The notes beneath the pieces are model-generated. The model was not told the origin of the DNA and did not search any database. It saw only the letters and a program-made list of their open reading frames with translations. A stretch of DNA of 64,000 nucleotides from Lewinellaceae bacterium (GTDB lineage Bacteria; Bacteroidota; Bacteroidia; Chitinophagales; Saprospiraceae): the NCBI GenBank assembly GCA_029976695.1, contig JARQTN010000078.1:59564-123563 (forward strand). Reading direction: 5' to 3'. Shown here piece by piece: positions 18,511 to 27,969 of the stretch; the stretch's first letter is position 1, and each line of letters begins with the position of its first letter. Made by a program: the position numbers and the translations under genes.

Positions 18511-19536
18511 ATGGTATTAAAATCAATCATCCAGGGTCGGCTAGAATTCGGGAAGGCTTCCAGCTTCGAAAAAGTGCTGAAAATGATGCACTATAAGCTG
18601 GACACTTTTTACAAGCACGAATTGATCCTCAAGGCGGAGGAGATAACCGATGAGGATAATTATGCCGTATTCATCGAACGGAACATCGCAAACCCGGACA
18701 GGAAATACTGGAACAACACCATTGACCTCTTGAAATATCTCTCCCAGTATGCGATCGGCGGCTATGTTTCGGCATGGCTTCTGAAGGAAGGAAAGATCCT
18801 CGAATATTATCACATTGAGCCGGAAAGTGAAAAAGTGGTTGTCCAAAGCTATATCAAAGGAAAAAAACTGGCTGAGCAGGAGGGCAGGGAAGAAGAAGCG
18901 ATTACCCAGCTCAACCGTGCCATCTCGAAATTTGAGAAACATGCACTGGCCTATGAAAGGCGCGGATATGTCAATTATGCGCTGGGCAATATTGATGATG
19001 CGATCCATGATTTTGACAGGTGTATCGAGTTTGATCCCTATTATGCGAAAGCATACTTCAGCAGGGCCAGGATCTACCTGCAGAAGAAAAAGTGGGAGAA
19101 TGCCATTGATGACTTTGAATCAGCCATCAAGCATTCCATTGCTCTCGAAGAGATCCACTGGCAGTCAAGGAGGCTGGTCGCCCACTGCTATATCCAGATA
19201 AAGAACTACCAGAAAGCCATCTTCAACCTGAAACTGTTTACAAACCGAAAGTTCCCCCAAAACAGCATCCTCCATACCTATCGCCAGAAAGCCCTTTATG
19301 ATTATGCGGAGGTCCTGATCGAAATGGAAAAATACGATGAAGCGCTTGGTGCCGTGGAGAAAGCCATCAACCTCAAGGCCGGCAAAGAACAGATCCCCAT
19401 GGAAGAATTGCTTACCATGCGCGGAAAAGCGAGGCATCACATGGGTGCCCAGGGGTTTGCTGCAGACTGGAAGAAAGCAGCAGAAATGGGGTCCAAAGAA
19501 GCAAAGCGGCTGCTCAGCCAGCATGCGGCCAAATAA
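18511..19536 (+). CDS. TPR-repeat protein
   Basis: 341 residues. The N-terminal 120 residues are unknown; the remainder holds TPR helices (GREEEAITQLNRAISKFEKH, YERRGYVNYALGNIDDAIHD, AYFSRARIYLQKKKWENAID). There is no signal peptide, so it is probably cytoplasmic. It lies 30 bases before the OmpA-family gene and may be cotranscribed with it. Probably a scaffold. The partner is not known. Confidence 0.8.
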   Translation: MVLKSIIQGRLEFGKASSFEKVLKMMHYKLDTFYKHELILKAEEITDEDNYAVFIERNIANPDRKYWNNTIDLLKYLSQYAIGGYVSAWLLKEGKILEYYHIEPESEKVVVQSYIKGKKLAEQEGREEEAITQLNRAISKFEKHALAYERRGYVNYALGNIDDAIHDFDRCIEFDPYYAKAYFSRARIYLQKKKWENAIDDFESAIKHSIALEEIHWQSRRLVAHCYIQIKNYQKAIFNLKLFTNRKFPQNSILHTYRQKALYDYAEVLIEMEKYDEALGAVEKAINLKAGKEQIPMEELLTMRGKARHHMGAQGFAADWKKAAEMGSKEAKRLLSQHAAK

Positions 19537-19566
19537 TCCTGACCCGCCATTTACCGTTTTGAGCAT

Positions 19567-21516
19567 ATGAATATGAGATATGTAAATGGAGCGTGGAAAA
19601 TGACCGCCATCTTTTTCATGTGTACCCTGGTCCATCCGCTTTTTGCGCAGACGACCGTTGCTGATCTGAGAAAGCGCGACCAGAAGGCCTTTGAGGAAGC
19701 AAAGGACCTTGTCAAATTCGCACGGTTTCCAGAAGCGGTTGAAATGCTTTCGGGCATTCTTTCCTCCAATCCCGCTTTTTACGATGGCCTTGTGCTGAAG
19801 GCGGAAGCCCTTTACAGGAGCGGAAAGCTGGAGGAAGCTGCCGAATCGATGGAGGATGCAATTGCCATGAAAGAGAAACCGGATGATCATGACCTGTTTA
19901 CGCTTGCAAGGATCTATCAGGATATCCCCGCACCCCGCAAGGCGGTCAATGCCTACCAGGCCTACCTGGACAGCAACCCGGAAAACAAACGCCGGGTTAA
20001 AATTGCTGAAGATGCGATGGCACAAATGAAGTACCTTGAGGAAGGCATGCGCCACCCGGTTTCCTTTGCACCGGAAAAACTGGGTGAATCCGTCAATTCC
20101 AAGGAGTTTTCAGAATACTGGCCTTCTTTCAGTGCCGACGGGAAATACATGATTTTCACGCGCGGGGCATATGGCCAGGAAGACTTCTACATGAGTGAAC
20201 GCAAAGCGGATGGTACCTGGTCAGAGGCTTTTCCGATCAATGCCCTGAATACACCACAGAATGAGGGAGCGCATTCAATATCAGCTGATGGCTCATTCAT
20301 CGTATTTACAGGGTGCAATCGGCGGGACGGACTGGGGAGTTGTGACCTGTTTTATGTCATCCAGCGCGATGGAAACTGGTCCGAACCTGAAAACTTCGGA
20401 AGCGGGATCAATACTTCTGGCTGGGAGGGGCAGCCCTCCTTGTCTGCTGACGGACGGATACTGTACTTTGTGAGCAATCGTTCCGGGAGCATCGGTGGCA
20501 AGGATATCTGGATGACTGAGAAGAATTCGGACGGCACCTGGACAGCACCCGAAAATGTCGGTGAGCCGATCAATACCACCGGTGACGAACAAGCGCCCTT
20601 CCTTCATTTCGACGGGATACACCTGTATTTCAGTTCCAACGGCCATCCAGGTTTTGGTGGGTCAGACCTTTATGTATCCGAAAAAGAATTCGGCAAGTGG
20701 CAAAAACCAGAGCACTTCGGCTATCCGATCAATACACAGGAGGAGGAAGGGGCACTTGCGGTGAGTCCTGATGGCAAATATGCCTACTTTGCCCGCGGAG
20801 AGGATACCGGGGTCAGGCTGTCTGCAGTGCAGAATCACGATATCTACAAATTTGCCTTGCCTGAGGATTACAAGGCAGCCGAGGTGGTGACTACTGCGCT
20901 GGTGGTCATCGATAAGCAGTCCGGCGAAGCCGTCCCTGCTCTCCTGGATCTGTACGTCCCCGGCGATGAGGATATCCGGACTGAATTCAGATATCAGCCA
21001 GGTTCAACATCGCGGCCCATCGTCCTCCATGCAGGGCGCACATATGGCGTCCATGCGGATGCGGACGGTTACGCCTTTTATTCCGGCCAGCTGACCCTGC
21101 AACCCTCAACAGGTGGCGAGGACAGGATTGATACCATTGCACTGGAGCCATTGCCAAAGGATGAAACGGTTGCTCCCGGTCCCGTCGTCCTGAAGAATAT
21201 CTTTTTTGAAACAGGCTCGGCCAGCCTGGACAAGCGGTCTGATGTAGAACTGGGCAGGCTGGTATCCCTGCTTGAAAGGGATGATACATTACGCATCGAG
21301 ATCCGTGGTCATACCGATCATGTCGGCCAGCCTGATGACAATCTCAATCTGAGCCGTGAGCGGGCAAAGGCAGTATACCAGTACCTGATTGATCAAGGCA
21401 TTGCACCCGGTCGCCTGGAGTATGCTGGTTTTGGTGAGACGATGCCTGTTGCCCCGAATGATACGCCCCTGGGCCGCCAGCTGAACAGGAGGACAGAGTT
21501 TTTGATTTTGAAGTAA
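19567..21516 (+). CDS. OmpA-family peptidoglycan-associated protein with TPR and PD40 repeats
   Basis: 649 residues. A signal peptide (MTAIFFMCTLVHPLFAQ) is followed by TPR-like repeats (about 30-150), a PD40/TolB-like propeller with repeated SADG and FSSNGHPGFGGSDLY blocks (about 175-430), a middle beta-rich region (about 440-530) and a C-terminal OmpA domain (FFETGSASLD, RGHTDHVG, NLSRERAKAVYQYL) that binds peptidoglycan. This layout is common in Bacteroidota and is related to PorE-type components of the type IX secretion machinery. I cannot assign it to T9SS itself from sequence alone. An ATG at 19573 is an alternative start. Confidence 0.9.
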   Translation: MNMRYVNGAWKMTAIFFMCTLVHPLFAQTTVADLRKRDQKAFEEAKDLVKFARFPEAVEMLSGILSSNPAFYDGLVLKAEALYRSGKLEEAAESMEDAIAMKEKPDDHDLFTLARIYQDIPAPRKAVNAYQAYLDSNPENKRRVKIAEDAMAQMKYLEEGMRHPVSFAPEKLGESVNSKEFSEYWPSFSADGKYMIFTRGAYGQEDFYMSERKADGTWSEAFPINALNTPQNEGAHSISADGSFIVFTGCNRRDGLGSCDLFYVIQRDGNWSEPENFGSGINTSGWEGQPSLSADGRILYFVSNRSGSIGGKDIWMTEKNSDGTWTAPENVGEPINTTGDEQAPFLHFDGIHLYFSSNGHPGFGGSDLYVSEKEFGKWQKPEHFGYPINTQEEEGALAVSPDGKYAYFARGEDTGVRLSAVQNHDIYKFALPEDYKAAEVVTTALVVIDKQSGEAVPALLDLYVPGDEDIRTEFRYQPGSTSRPIVLHAGRTYGVHADADGYAFYSGQLTLQPSTGGEDRIDTIALEPLPKDETVAPGPVVLKNIFFETGSASLDKRSDVELGRLVSLLERDDTLRIEIRGHTDHVGQPDDNLNLSRERAKAVYQYLIDQGIAPGRLEYAGFGETMPVAPNDTPLGRQLNRRTEFLILK

Positions 21517-21540
21517 TTTCGTGTCCTAAACGAAACCGGA

Positions 21541-22953
21541 TTGGCAAGACGAAAAAGGAAAATTCAGGAAGTCCATATTGTGGATATCGCAGACCGCGGG
21601 CTGGGTTTGGGAAAGACGCCTGAAGGCGAGGTCGTCCTCGTTGAAAAGACGGTGCCTGGAGATATCATTGACATGTTGGTCCTGCGAAAGAAAAAAGGAC
21701 TGAAATACGGTGTCGTGGACAAGATGCACCAGTATTCAGAAGTGAGGCAGGATCCGTTTTGTGCCCACTTCGGCATTTGCGGCGGATGCAAATGGCAGGA
21801 TATGCAATATGAAGCCCAGCTGTCCTACAAGCAGAAGTCGGTGGAGCATGCGTTGCGCAGGATTGGAAAAGTGACAGAAACCGAATTCCTGCCAATTATC
21901 GGAGCCGGAAAGAGTACATTTTACCGGAACAAACTCGAATTTTCATTTTCCAATAAACGGTGGCTGACACGTGAGGAGATCGCGCAGGAGGTGGAACTGG
22001 TGCACAGGGATGGTGTCGGTTTTCACATTCCGGGTGCCTTTGACAAAGTCGTGGATGTGGACAAATGCTGGTTGCAGCCCGATCCCTCAAACGAGATCCG
22101 GAACCTTGTGCGTTCGTATGCGCATGATCACGGCCTTTCTTTTTATGATATCCGCAACAGGAACGGCATGCTCAGGAGCCTTATTGTCAGGAATAACAGG
22201 CAGGGTGAAGTGATGCTCATCTTTTCCTTCTATGAAGGGGATACGGATCTCATTGAAAACCTGATCGGGCACATCTGCAGCCAGGTACCCCGGGTCAGGT
22301 CCGTTTACTATTGTATCAATCAAAAGGTCAACGACACCATCCTGGACCTTCCGCTAGTGCATGCCCACGGTACTGAATACCTCGAGGAAAAACTGTTTGA
22401 TGTACGGTTTCTCATTGGGCCAAAGTCGTTCTTCCAGACCAACCCGGACCAGGCCGAAAACCTGTTTTCAGTGGCAAACTCCTTTTGTGGTTTTACCGGG
22501 AATGAAGTCGTCTATGACCTGTATTGTGGTGTCGGCAGTATCACCCTGACCGTTGCGGGGCAATGCGGGCAGGTGATCGGGATAGAAGAGGTCCCGGCAG
22601 CCATCGAAGATGCGTTGAAAAATGCAGGAATAAATGAAATTGACAATGCCCATTTTTATGCGGGGGACGTACGGGCATTGCTGGATGAGGAAATGATCAA
22701 GAAGCATGGCCATCCGGATATCCTGATCACGGACCCTCCAAGGGCCGGCATGCACCCGGATGTTGTCAACGCCATTCTCAAATTCGAACCTGACCGCATT
22801 GTGTATGTGAGCTGCAATGTATCCACACAGGCACGTGATGTGCATCTCCTTTCGGAGAAATACCGGGTCGTGAGGACCAGGGCAGTGGATATGTTTCCGC
22901 ATACGCATCATATCGAAAATGTGGTATTGCTTGAAAAACAAACCGGCGGATGA
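21541..22953 (+). CDS. rlmD: 23S rRNA (uracil-5)-methyltransferase, RumA/RlmD family
   Basis: 470 residues from a TTG at 21541; no ATG or GTG is available in frame just upstream. An N-terminal TRAM domain is followed by an iron-sulfur region with C74, C80 and C83 (FCAHFGICGGCKW) and a further Cys in DKCWLQP. The SAM domain has QTNPDQAE, DLYCGVGSI, TDPPRAG and the catalytic Cys in SCNVSTQARD. The target uridine (positions 747, 1939 or tRNA 54) cannot be decided from sequence. It overlaps the next gene by 4 bases. Confidence 0.92.
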   Translation: MARRKRKIQEVHIVDIADRGLGLGKTPEGEVVLVEKTVPGDIIDMLVLRKKKGLKYGVVDKMHQYSEVRQDPFCAHFGICGGCKWQDMQYEAQLSYKQKSVEHALRRIGKVTETEFLPIIGAGKSTFYRNKLEFSFSNKRWLTREEIAQEVELVHRDGVGFHIPGAFDKVVDVDKCWLQPDPSNEIRNLVRSYAHDHGLSFYDIRNRNGMLRSLIVRNNRQGEVMLIFSFYEGDTDLIENLIGHICSQVPRVRSVYYCINQKVNDTILDLPLVHAHGTEYLEEKLFDVRFLIGPKSFFQTNPDQAENLFSVANSFCGFTGNEVVYDLYCGVGSITLTVAGQCGQVIGIEEVPAAIEDALKNAGINEIDNAHFYAGDVRALLDEEMIKKHGHPDILITDPPRAGMHPDVVNAILKFEPDRIVYVSCNVSTQARDVHLLSEKYRVVRTRAVDMFPHTHHIENVVLLEKQTGG

Positions 22954-23297
22954 ATGACCAGAAGTATATACAGCTGAAGGAGGAAATTGATATCTATATC
23001 CCGATGATGCACCAGGCAGCGGATACAGTGATCGATCAGGATATTTCGAAGTATCCCATCTTTGTCTTCCACAAACAGGAAATTGCTGTAGGCATTCACC
23101 TTGTGGATCAGAAGAAGGTCAAGGGAAACTGGTCGGTCAACCTGTCAACCCTTGAGGAATTTGTATCAAAACAGCTGATTGCCGAAACGAATGTGAATGC
23201 CTTCCGTGAAAAGTACAAGGATCCCGAAACCCATTTTTGCCTTTTTATCCTGAGCGAGCTGGGTGCGGATTTTATTTTCATTCCGCGCGGAAAGTGA
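22950..23297 (+). CDS. Small conserved-looking protein coupled to rlmD
   Basis: 115 residues with no signal peptide or membrane segment; mixed alpha/beta and a hydrophobic core pattern (YPIFVFHKQEIAVGIHLVD, HFCLFILSELGADFIFIP). I do not recognise a named family. Its ATG overlaps the rlmD stop by 4 bases, so it is translated with that gene. Confidence 0.75.
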   Translation: MNDQKYIQLKEEIDIYIPMMHQAADTVIDQDISKYPIFVFHKQEIAVGIHLVDQKKVKGNWSVNLSTLEEFVSKQLIAETNVNAFREKYKDPETHFCLFILSELGADFIFIPRGK

Positions 23298-23321
23298 TCT
23301 GGCCTTTTTTTCTTAATTTTC

Positions 23322-25106
23322 ATGGGAGTGTTTTCAACAATGAAAAAAAGATACCCCCGGTTCCACCGCTGGATATATACCGGCATTTTCATCTTGCTCC
23401 CGATGCTTCTTTGCACACAAGACAGGCATTCAGGGCTGCTCAATGAGATATTGCAGGAGAAATGGCGTATTCCTGCCGCCGGGGATGGGATCACGAGGCG
23501 TCCACCCAGCCAGGATGATTCCAGGTTCTCGCGAGAAATCAGGTTTACAGAAAACATCGATCAGTTCAGGTCGGAAGGGGAGCCCTTCATTGCAGTGAAT
23601 CCAATTGATCCGGACCACATTGTGGTCAGTTTCATGGATCTTGGGTTTGAACTGGACTTTCCGGTATTTTACTCCCATGACGGTGGAGATACATGGAACA
23701 GGAGTACATTCAGCCCCATAGATACTTTCAGGTCGGATTTCCCGGATCTTTTCGTCGCCGGTGGCGGGGATCCGGTTCTCGCATTTGACGCTTCCGGGAA
23801 ATTGTATTTCACCTGGATCTATTTGGGGATCCAGTCAATGACCGGCACGATCGTGACCTATTGGGCATGGTCAGAGGATCAGGGCGCACATTTTTCTTTG
23901 GCCGAAGGGAGAAAGCGGTTTATTGAATCTGGCCGCATCAACCTGATCAATGCCGGCATCCTGAATGAAGGGAACGGCATTTTCGATCGTCCCTGGCTAG
24001 CTGTGGATCGTTCAGGCGGGCCGATGGACGGGACATTGTATTGCACGGGCCTGTTTTTGCCTTCTGACAGTTCGAAGATCGCCGGGGAAGGCCTTGTCAT
24101 CCGGATGAAACATCCGGGGGTGGACAGCTTTGAAATGCAGCAAACGCAGATCTCCAGGAGTGCGGAAGCCCAGTTTTCAAATGTGGCTGTAGATCCGGAA
24201 GGGCGGGTTCATGTCACCTTCATGGACCTGGACAGTTCACAGCTCATGCATGCCCTCCTGGAAGCAGGTGGCGGGGAAGTGCTCTCTTTGGATACGATTG
24301 CATTTGCCAGTGGCTTTTCCACACCGAAAGTGCATGCCCGGGAGAATCCGGCACCAAGCCTTGTCATACTTCCGGAAGCGAACAGTCTCTTCCTGGCATG
24401 GAGTGATTTTTCTGCTGATCAGGTTTCTGGATATTTCAGCAGGAGCGATGACTTTGGCGCGACCTGGTCCGCAAAGCGGTCAATCAACCAATTATTCACC
24501 GTGCCGTTTGATCAGGTCCTGATGCCCGTCCTCGCGGAAAATACTTCGGGGCACCTGGTCATGACGTGGTACGGACTGGATTCATTAGACAGGGGGCTTT
24601 ACTATATCGCACATTCCGGGGATTCCGGCGCGACCTGGTCTGATCCCCTTGTGGTTTCTTCAGATTCAACTGATTTCCAATTGTACGATGAGCTCATTTT
24701 TTTCGGTGACTATTACAAGACGGCTTATGTGGATGAAACGGCATACGTCGCCTGGTCAGATGGACGGGATACAATGGGGGCGAAATTGTACTTTGCCAAA
24801 ATTGACCCACTGAACCCATCGGTGCGGGTCATCCCGGTCGTCCCTCCGGATCACGATGTATGGATAAGTGATGTGTATCCGTCACCGGCAAACGGGGAGG
24901 CTTTCATGAAGATCCGGTCGGAAAGGGATCACCAGTCAATCATCTCGATTTATACGATCGACGGCAGACCGGTTTATCAGGAAAAATTCCAAATTGCCTC
25001 CGGGGAGCAACGCTACCGGCTCCCGCACACGCTGGCACCTGGAATCTATGTGCTGGAATGCGTCGTGAACGGAAAGAAATATCCTGCCAGATTTATCATG
25101 AAATAA
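23322..25106 (+). CDS. Secreted sialidase-fold propeller protein with T9SS sorting tail
   Basis: 594 residues. The signal peptide is about residues 7-33. The body shows Asp-box motifs of the sialidase/BNR type (SHDGGDTW, RSDDFGATW, SGDSGATW). The last 75 residues fit a type IX secretion type A sorting domain (VYPSPANGEAFMKI, IYTIDGRPV, GIYVLECV, ending KYPARFIMK). No catalytic arginine triad was identified, so exo-sialidase activity is not claimed; many such propellers are binding proteins. An ATG at 23340 is an alternative start. It is probably exported to the cell surface. Confidence 0.87.
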   Translation: MGVFSTMKKRYPRFHRWIYTGIFILLPMLLCTQDRHSGLLNEILQEKWRIPAAGDGITRRPPSQDDSRFSREIRFTENIDQFRSEGEPFIAVNPIDPDHIVVSFMDLGFELDFPVFYSHDGGDTWNRSTFSPIDTFRSDFPDLFVAGGGDPVLAFDASGKLYFTWIYLGIQSMTGTIVTYWAWSEDQGAHFSLAEGRKRFIESGRINLINAGILNEGNGIFDRPWLAVDRSGGPMDGTLYCTGLFLPSDSSKIAGEGLVIRMKHPGVDSFEMQQTQISRSAEAQFSNVAVDPEGRVHVTFMDLDSSQLMHALLEAGGGEVLSLDTIAFASGFSTPKVHARENPAPSLVILPEANSLFLAWSDFSADQVSGYFSRSDDFGATWSAKRSINQLFTVPFDQVLMPVLAENTSGHLVMTWYGLDSLDRGLYYIAHSGDSGATWSDPLVVSSDSTDFQLYDELIFFGDYYKTAYVDETAYVAWSDGRDTMGAKLYFAKIDPLNPSVRVIPVVPPDHDVWISDVYPSPANGEAFMKIRSERDHQSIISIYTIDGRPVYQEKFQIASGEQRYRLPHTLAPGIYVLECVVNGKKYPARFIMK

Positions 25107-25157
25107 GCCGGTCGCTGAAAACATCCCGGCAATTTGTATTTTCACCCCCCACAGAAC

Positions 25158-26267
25158 ATGTCAAACGAGGAGGCACAAAAGGATCTATTTAACGAAGAAC
25201 AACAGGATGCCCTTGAATCCATTCGCATTTCAAGGGTCATCCTGCCTGTCCTGCTGGGCATCATCGTGATCGGATATCTTCTCTGGAATCATTTTGACCC
25301 GGAGGAATTCGACAAGATCAACTGGTCCAGCCATACGGTCGTCTGGATTTCCGTCGCAATCATCCTGCTCGTGGTCAGGCACCTCGCTTATGCAGCCCGC
25401 CTGAAGATCCTTTCCGACGGCGTCTTCAACTGGCGAAAGTGCATTGAACTCATTTTTATCTGGGAGTTCAGTTCAGCCGTATCACCGACCAGTGTGGGTG
25501 GGTCAGCAGTGGCACTCTTTGCGATCAGCCAGGAAAAACTTGGTGCGGCAAGAACAGCAGCTGTCGTCCTCTATACAGTTGTCATGGACACTTTTTTCTT
25601 CATTGGCACCCTCCCTTTGCTGTACCTGTTCCTTGGGCCCGATATCATCCGCCCGGGGCTCTCTTCCTCGGCTGAATTCGACAGGTGGTTCTACCTGTTT
25701 GCCGGTGCTTATATTTTTATGGCATTATACGGGGCGCTCTTCGCATACGGATTGCTGGTGAGGCCGACACAGTTCAAAAAATTGATTGTCGGGTTCACCC
25801 GGATTCCCTTCCTCAGGAAGTACCGTGCAAAAATGGAAAGGACGGGAAATGACTTTGTGATTGCATCGGTTGAGATCCGGAAGAAGAAATGGCCATACCA
25901 CATTGGCGTATTCCTGACAACAGCTGTGGCCTGGTCCTTTCGTTTTTTGCTGCTGAATGCGCTCATTATTGCAATCGTGCATACAACCTCGGTGGGGTTT
26001 ATGGAGCAATTCAGATTATATGCAAGGCTGGAATCCATGTTTGTCATCATGGCTTTCAGCCCGACCCCCGGGGGTGCCGGTTTTGCTGAATTTGTATTCG
26101 GTGGATTCCTTTCTGACTATGTGCCCAAGGGTATCTCACTTGTCGTGGCGACACTCTGGAGGCTTATCGCGTATTATAGCTACCTGATCGCTGGTGTGAT
26201 CATCATTCCCAACTGGATCCGCAAGATCGTCAATCAAAGGCGCGCGGAAAAACGGAATGCTGTTTAG
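25158..26267 (+). CDS. LPG-synthase-TM / flippase-like membrane protein
   Basis: About 369 residues from the ATG at 25158 (MSNEEAQKDLF); a TTG at 25134 is possible but unlikely. It holds several membrane helices, the first near residues 28-45, then a UPF0104/lysylphosphatidylglycerol-synthase transmembrane-like domain (SVGGSAVALFAISQE, FSPTPGGAGFAEFVFG). There is no synthase domain, so this is the flippase-only type. Lipid or polyprenol flipping is inferred from the family; the substrate is unknown. Confidence 0.85.
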   Translation: MSNEEAQKDLFNEEQQDALESIRISRVILPVLLGIIVIGYLLWNHFDPEEFDKINWSSHTVVWISVAIILLVVRHLAYAARLKILSDGVFNWRKCIELIFIWEFSSAVSPTSVGGSAVALFAISQEKLGAARTAAVVLYTVVMDTFFFIGTLPLLYLFLGPDIIRPGLSSSAEFDRWFYLFAGAYIFMALYGALFAYGLLVRPTQFKKLIVGFTRIPFLRKYRAKMERTGNDFVIASVEIRKKKWPYHIGVFLTTAVAWSFRFLLLNALIIAIVHTTSVGFMEQFRLYARLESMFVIMAFSPTPGGAGFAEFVFGGFLSDYVPKGISLVVATLWRLIAYYSYLIAGVIIIPNWIRKIVNQRRAEKRNAV

Positions 26268-26273
26268 GCTTCG

Positions 26274-27179
26274 TCACTGAGCTCCCAGCCTTTCTTCGGC
26301 AGCATAGAGCAGCGCCGCAGCTTCCTCCTTTTTTCCTTCATCGAGCCAGCTTGAGGCAAGTTTATGGAACGCCTCCAGCGGTGCTTCCGAGTTGATCAAT
26401 GCGGCCGCTTCCTGTTTGCTGCAGACCAGCTGTTTTGCCTTTTCATCCGGAATGGCAAATAAACCGGCAAGCAGGCCCAGGTGGTTTGCAGTGAGCAATC
26501 TGCTTTTCCTGATGCTTTCCGGCAGTGCGTCATACCCGATCACCATCCGGGTGACAGGCTGCACGATTGTATGGACAGCCGGGCCGCTTGCACGCACATA
26601 GTACGCTCTTCCCAGGCGGCCCATCAAGTCGATCTTGTGCGGGTCGATCCTGTTTTTTTCGTCGATGACGGATTCGGAAACATGCATGCGCAACACGTCA
26701 CAGATGACAAGGTGGCCAGCTCCCCCCTGGTCGCCGAGGGTGACGACCTCACGCACCCTGCATTCAAGATGGACGGGCGACTCCTTGACCCGGAAAGGTT
26801 TGATAAGTACGGATGGGATCGGTGTCAGGCCGGTTTTATCAAATTCGCTTACATCATCCGGAAATTCCACGCTGGCGACAGCCATTTGCCGGATCATCGA
26901 ATAGTTGACCGAGTTGATGACACATTCACCCGTATCCTGGATGTTTCGCAGTGTATCCTTCGTCGTATTGTCGGCTACCCGACGGTTACTTGAAAAGACG
27001 ACAATAGGCGGATTCGAACTGAAGGCATTGTAGAAACTGTAAGGCGCCAGGTTGGGTACGCCTTTTCTATTCATTGTGCTGACAAAAGCGATTGGCCGCG
27101 GTGCCACTGAGCCAAGCAGGAATTGATGGAAATCTCTGACGGGTATTTCGCCCGGAACGATGGTGCGCATATCTGACAT
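26274..27179 (-). CDS. Flavin reductase-like (FMN split-barrel) protein
   Basis: 301 residues from the ATG at 27179 (MSDMRTIVPGEIP); an ATG at 27170 is also possible and the longer frame to 27275 would overlap the TlpA gene. The flavin reductase-like split barrel has the family opening LLGSVAPRPIAFVST, NLAPYSFYNAFSSNPPIV and a downstream DVLRMHV. The C-terminal third (after about residue 200) has no obvious match and is helical. Electron donor and partner oxygenase are unknown. It is divergent from tlpA with 94 bases between them. Confidence 0.85.
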   Translation of the reverse strand: MSDMRTIVPGEIPVRDFHQFLLGSVAPRPIAFVSTMNRKGVPNLAPYSFYNAFSSNPPIVVFSSNRRVADNTTKDTLRNIQDTGECVINSVNYSMIRQMAVASVEFPDDVSEFDKTGLTPIPSVLIKPFRVKESPVHLECRVREVVTLGDQGGAGHLVICDVLRMHVSESVIDEKNRIDPHKIDLMGRLGRAYYVRASGPAVHTIVQPVTRMVIGYDALPESIRKSRLLTANHLGLLAGLFAIPDEKAKQLVCSKQEAAALINSEAPLEAFHKLASSWLDEGKKEEAAALLYAAEERLGAQ

Positions 27180-27273
27180 CGAAGTGGATTTTATAATTGA
27201 ATTCGTTATTGATTGCAATATCCTAATCATATTTGAGGTTTGACTGTTTAATCGGCATGAAAAAGGAAAGTGC

Positions 27274-27801
27274 ATGAAAAAATGGGTGGGTTATGTGGTG
27301 CCGCTGTTGATCCTCGGGGTGTTCCTGGGTGGCCGGTATTTCTACTTCAAACCGAAATATATCAATGGTGAACAAGCACCTGACTTCAGCGGACAGCTGC
27401 TGAATGGTGCTGATTTTTCGCTTTCGGACCTAAAGGGCCATTATGTGTTGCTGGACTTCTGGGGAAGCTGGTGTGGCCCATGCAGAAAGGAAAATCCGGC
27501 TCTTGTTGCCCTGTACCGCGATTTCCAGGGAAGTTCCTTTCAGGATGCCGATGGTTTTGAGATCGTGAGTATCGGCATCGAACAGAATGAGGATGCGTGG
27601 AAGGCTGCAATCCAACGGGATGGACTTATTTGGCCTTACCATATTTCAGAAAACCAAAGGTTTAAATCCCCAACCGCATTGAAATACGGGGTGCGTGAAG
27701 TGCCCACAAAATACCTGCTGAACCCCAGGGGCCAGATCATCGGGGTGAACCTGCCGGTCGCTGAAATCAGGAGGATGCTGCAGGGGCGCCTTGCTTCCTG
27801 A
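27274..27801 (+). CDS. TlpA-like thioredoxin-fold protein, membrane anchored
   Basis: 175 residues. The N-terminal helix (VGYVVPLLILGVFLGGRYF) anchors it, with the catalytic domain probably in the periplasm. The redox motif WCGPC is in DFWGSWCGPCRKENP, and the cis-proline region VREVPTKYLL follows. TlpA/ResA proteins reduce disulfides in exported or haem-containing proteins. Its role here could include cytochrome c maturation, because a cytochrome c fusion is encoded in the window. Confidence 0.9.
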   Translation: MKKWVGYVVPLLILGVFLGGRYFYFKPKYINGEQAPDFSGQLLNGADFSLSDLKGHYVLLDFWGSWCGPCRKENPALVALYRDFQGSSFQDADGFEIVSIGIEQNEDAWKAAIQRDGLIWPYHISENQRFKSPTALKYGVREVPTKYLLNPRGQIIGVNLPVAEIRRMLQGRLAS

Positions 27802-27889
27802 AGATTGTCCGTGGGCAGGTGTTTTCCGACCCTGCCAATTCAGCATTAGAAAGGCACAGATGTCTGTCATTTTGACTTATTTTGCGCAA

Positions 27890-27905
27890 TGGCAGCAAGT
27901 TTGCA
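27890..27905 (+). promoter_or_regulatory. Sigma-54-type promoter of grpE-dnaJ
   Basis: TGGCAGCAAGTTTGCA matches the RpoN consensus TGGCA-N6-TTGCA, with GG (27891-27892) and GC (27903-27904) exactly 10 bases apart. Transcription would start near 27916, about 54 bases before the grpE ATG. Upstream, at 27866-27876, lies an inverted repeat GTCA-TTT-TGAC that could bind an activator or repressor. No CIRCE element is visible. Confidence 0.65.
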
Positions 27906-27969
27906 CTCATCATATTCCAGGTAAAAAGGCTCCGGAAGCCTCAATATCGTATTCTATTTGATAATTGAA

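Noticed and set aside
19165-20055. A 296-codon minus-strand frame opposite the TPR and OmpA genes
   Set aside because: Antisense to two well-supported genes and without any recognisable domain.
23322-25106. True exo-sialidase activity for the Asp-box protein
   Set aside because: The arginine triad and catalytic acid residues could not be placed with confidence, and Asp-boxes alone are common in non-enzymatic propellers.
27861-27969. CIRCE heat-shock operator at grpE
   Set aside because: A CACTC sequence is present at 27904-27908 but the mirrored GAGTG half and the 9-base spacing are absent.
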